Of a stretch of DNA of 64,000 bases, positions 62,905 to 64,000 are shown one piece after another. This DNA comes from Methylobacterium sp. B4. GTDB lineage: Bacteria > Pseudomonadota > Alphaproteobacteria > Rhizobiales > Beijerinckiaceae. A program made the translations under genes and the position numbers. The stretch spans positions 1-64,000 of the forward strand of contig NZ_QJJJ01000010.1 of the NCBI RefSeq assembly GCF_003201865.1, written 5' to 3'. A model generated the notes under the pieces. The model had not been told where the DNA came from, did not search any database, and saw only the letters and a list, made by a program, of their open reading frames with translations. Position 1 is the first letter of the stretch. Every line of letters begins with the position of its first letter.

Positions 62905-64000
62905 ATGTTCGCCGCATTCGTCGACCGGCCGATCCTGGCCGCCGTGATCTCGATCGTCATCACGACGATCGGCATCGTCGCCGGGGTGACCCTGCCGGTG
63001 GCGCAATATCCCGAGATCGCGCCGCCCATCATCAACATCCAGGCGACCTATCCCGGCGCCTCCGCCCAGCAGGCCTACGAGTCGATCGCGATCCCGCTGG
63101 AGCAGGAGATCAACGGGGCGCCCAGCCTCATCTACATTCAATCGACGAGCTCGACCGACGGCAGCGTCTCGATCGACGCCACCTTCGATGTCGGCTCGAA
63201 CCTCGACGCCGCCGCCGCCGAGGTGCTCACCCGCGCGAGCCGGGCCGAGGCGAAGCTGCCCGAGGCGGTGCGCGCGCAAGGGCTGGAGATCCAGAAATCC
63301 TCGCGCCAGCGGCTCGGGAACGTCGTGCTCTACGCCGACGAGAGCACCGGCTTCGACGAGCTGTTCCTGGCCAACTACGCCGAGACCCAGGTCATCAAGC
63401 CGCTGCGCCGGGTCACCGGCATGGGCCGCATCCTGAACTTCTCCAACATGCGCTACGCCATGCGCGTCTGGCTCGATCCGGCCAAGATGGAGGCCCTGTC
63501 GCTGCCGACCGAGGCGGTGCTCCAGGCGATCCAGGCGCAGAACGCGCAGGTGACGACGGGCTCGCTCGGCAAGCTGCCGATGGACCGGGCGACGCCCTTC
63601 GAGCTGCAGCTCGTCACCAAGGGCCGGCTGACGAAGCCGGAGGAGTTCGGCAACATCGTCCTGCGGGCCAATGCCGACGGCTCGGTGGTGCGCGTCTCCG
63701 ACGTGGGCCGGGTGGAGCTGGGCTCGGAGCAGTACGGCGTCACCTCGAACTTCGACGGCAAGCCCTCGGCTACGCTCGGCATCTTCCAGAACCCGGACGC
63801 CAACGCCGTCGAGGTGATGAACGGGACGCGCGAGACCATGGCGGACCTCGCCAAGCGCTTCCCCCCCGGCCTGCACTACTCCATCGCCCTCGATTCCACC
63901 GAGTTCGTGAAGGAGGCGATCTACGAGGTGGTGCGCACCCTGGTCGAGGCGATCCTCATCGTCACGGTCGTCACCTACCTCTTCCTGCAGAACTGGCGCG
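62905..64000 (+). CDS. RND efflux permease, partial at the right edge
   Basis: About 365 codons of an AcrB/MexF-type pump are visible: MFAAFVDRPILAAVISIVIT (TM1), LPVAQYPEIAPPIINIQATY, PLEQEINGAPSLIYIQSTSS, RRVTGMGRILNFSNMRYAMR, and the start of the TM2 region ending VTYLFLQNWR. The frame runs off the window. The ATG at 62,905 gives the usual N-terminus; a GTG 18 bp earlier is possible. Divergent from its probable adaptor gene. Confidence 0.92.
   Translation, partial: MFAAFVDRPILAAVISIVITTIGIVAGVTLPVAQYPEIAPPIINIQATYPGASAQQAYESIAIPLEQEINGAPSLIYIQSTSSTDGSVSIDATFDVGSNLDAAAAEVLTRASRAEAKLPEAVRAQGLEIQKSSRQRLGNVVLYADESTGFDELFLANYAETQVIKPLRRVTGMGRILNFSNMRYAMRVWLDPAKMEALSLPTEAVLQAIQAQNAQVTTGSLGKLPMDRATPFELQLVTKGRLTKPEEFGNIVLRANADGSVVRVSDVGRVELGSEQYGVTSNFDGKPSATLGIFQNPDANAVEVMNGTRETMADLAKRFPPGLHYSIALDSTEFVKEAIYEVVRTLVEAILIVTVVTYLFLQNWR

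Overview
The window looks like a chromosomal segment of a Methylobacterium/Methylorubrum-type alphaproteobacterium (Methylobacteriaceae). This is inferred from the very high GC content, the fdxA-carD-rpoH order, DUF1328/CsbD/DUF4170 small proteins, fully encoded CCA tails on both tRNAs, and Rhizobiales-like hairpin repeats between genes. No species-level claim is made. Most genes are ordinary chromosomal functions packed in short operons with overlapping stop/start codons.

Left arm (1-30,198). A small hypothetical gene and an isochorismatase-family hydrolase come first. They are followed by an RND efflux pump with its adaptor (1.6-6.1 kb) and a three-gene operon of a Tat-exported aldo/keto reductase, a secreted F420-reductase-like protein and an ATP/ADP-translocase-like membrane protein (6.4-9.4 kb). 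Next are the RNA modification genes rsmD and a long-tailed rluB (9.5-11.9 kb), two tiny stress-type proteins, and a PAS-PAS-GGDEF-EAL protein. Then come a haloacetate-dehalogenase-like hydrolase, an SDR lacking its catalytic Tyr, tadA-purD, xseA, prs, a GreA/GreB factor, an AcuI-like reductase, a secreted repeat protein, fdxA, carD, an RpoH-type sigma factor, a LysR regulator and tRNA-Pro.

Integrated element (30,276-48,546). A tyrosine integrase lies next to tRNA-Arg(ACG). A 46-bp copy of the tRNA 3' half recurs exactly at 48,501-48,546, so this is an 18.2-kb island or prophage. Its right part is one long leftward operon: small gene, PC4-like protein, DnaB helicase, DUF1376 protein, DUF2786/HTH protein, small regulators, coiled-coil protein, terS-like protein, and a truncated tail-tip J-like gene. 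No large terminase, portal, capsid or lysis gene was found. The middle (34.9-40 kb) is a decayed cargo region. It holds an AT-rich Fic-domain gene, a roughly 0.5-kb AT-rich patch with two divergent truncated genes, two broken copies of one small gene family, a gapR homologue interrupted by an amber codon, and several intact tiny genes. Two control-like elements stand out: a pair of GTGATATCA(C) palindromes around the start of a ribbon-helix-helix gene, and five GGCAAC units directly in front of the terS-like gene.

Right arm (48.7-64 kb). This holds a small protein, trmFO, an FAD monooxygenase, an HtrA/Deg-like protein with all three catalytic residues replaced, an outer-membrane-type protein, uvrA, a pseudogenised chemoreceptor next to an intact NIT-HAMP chemoreceptor, and a second RND system whose adaptor and pump are divergent; the pump runs off the window.

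Coordinates and translations come from reading the sequence. Family names are recognition by eye without database searches.
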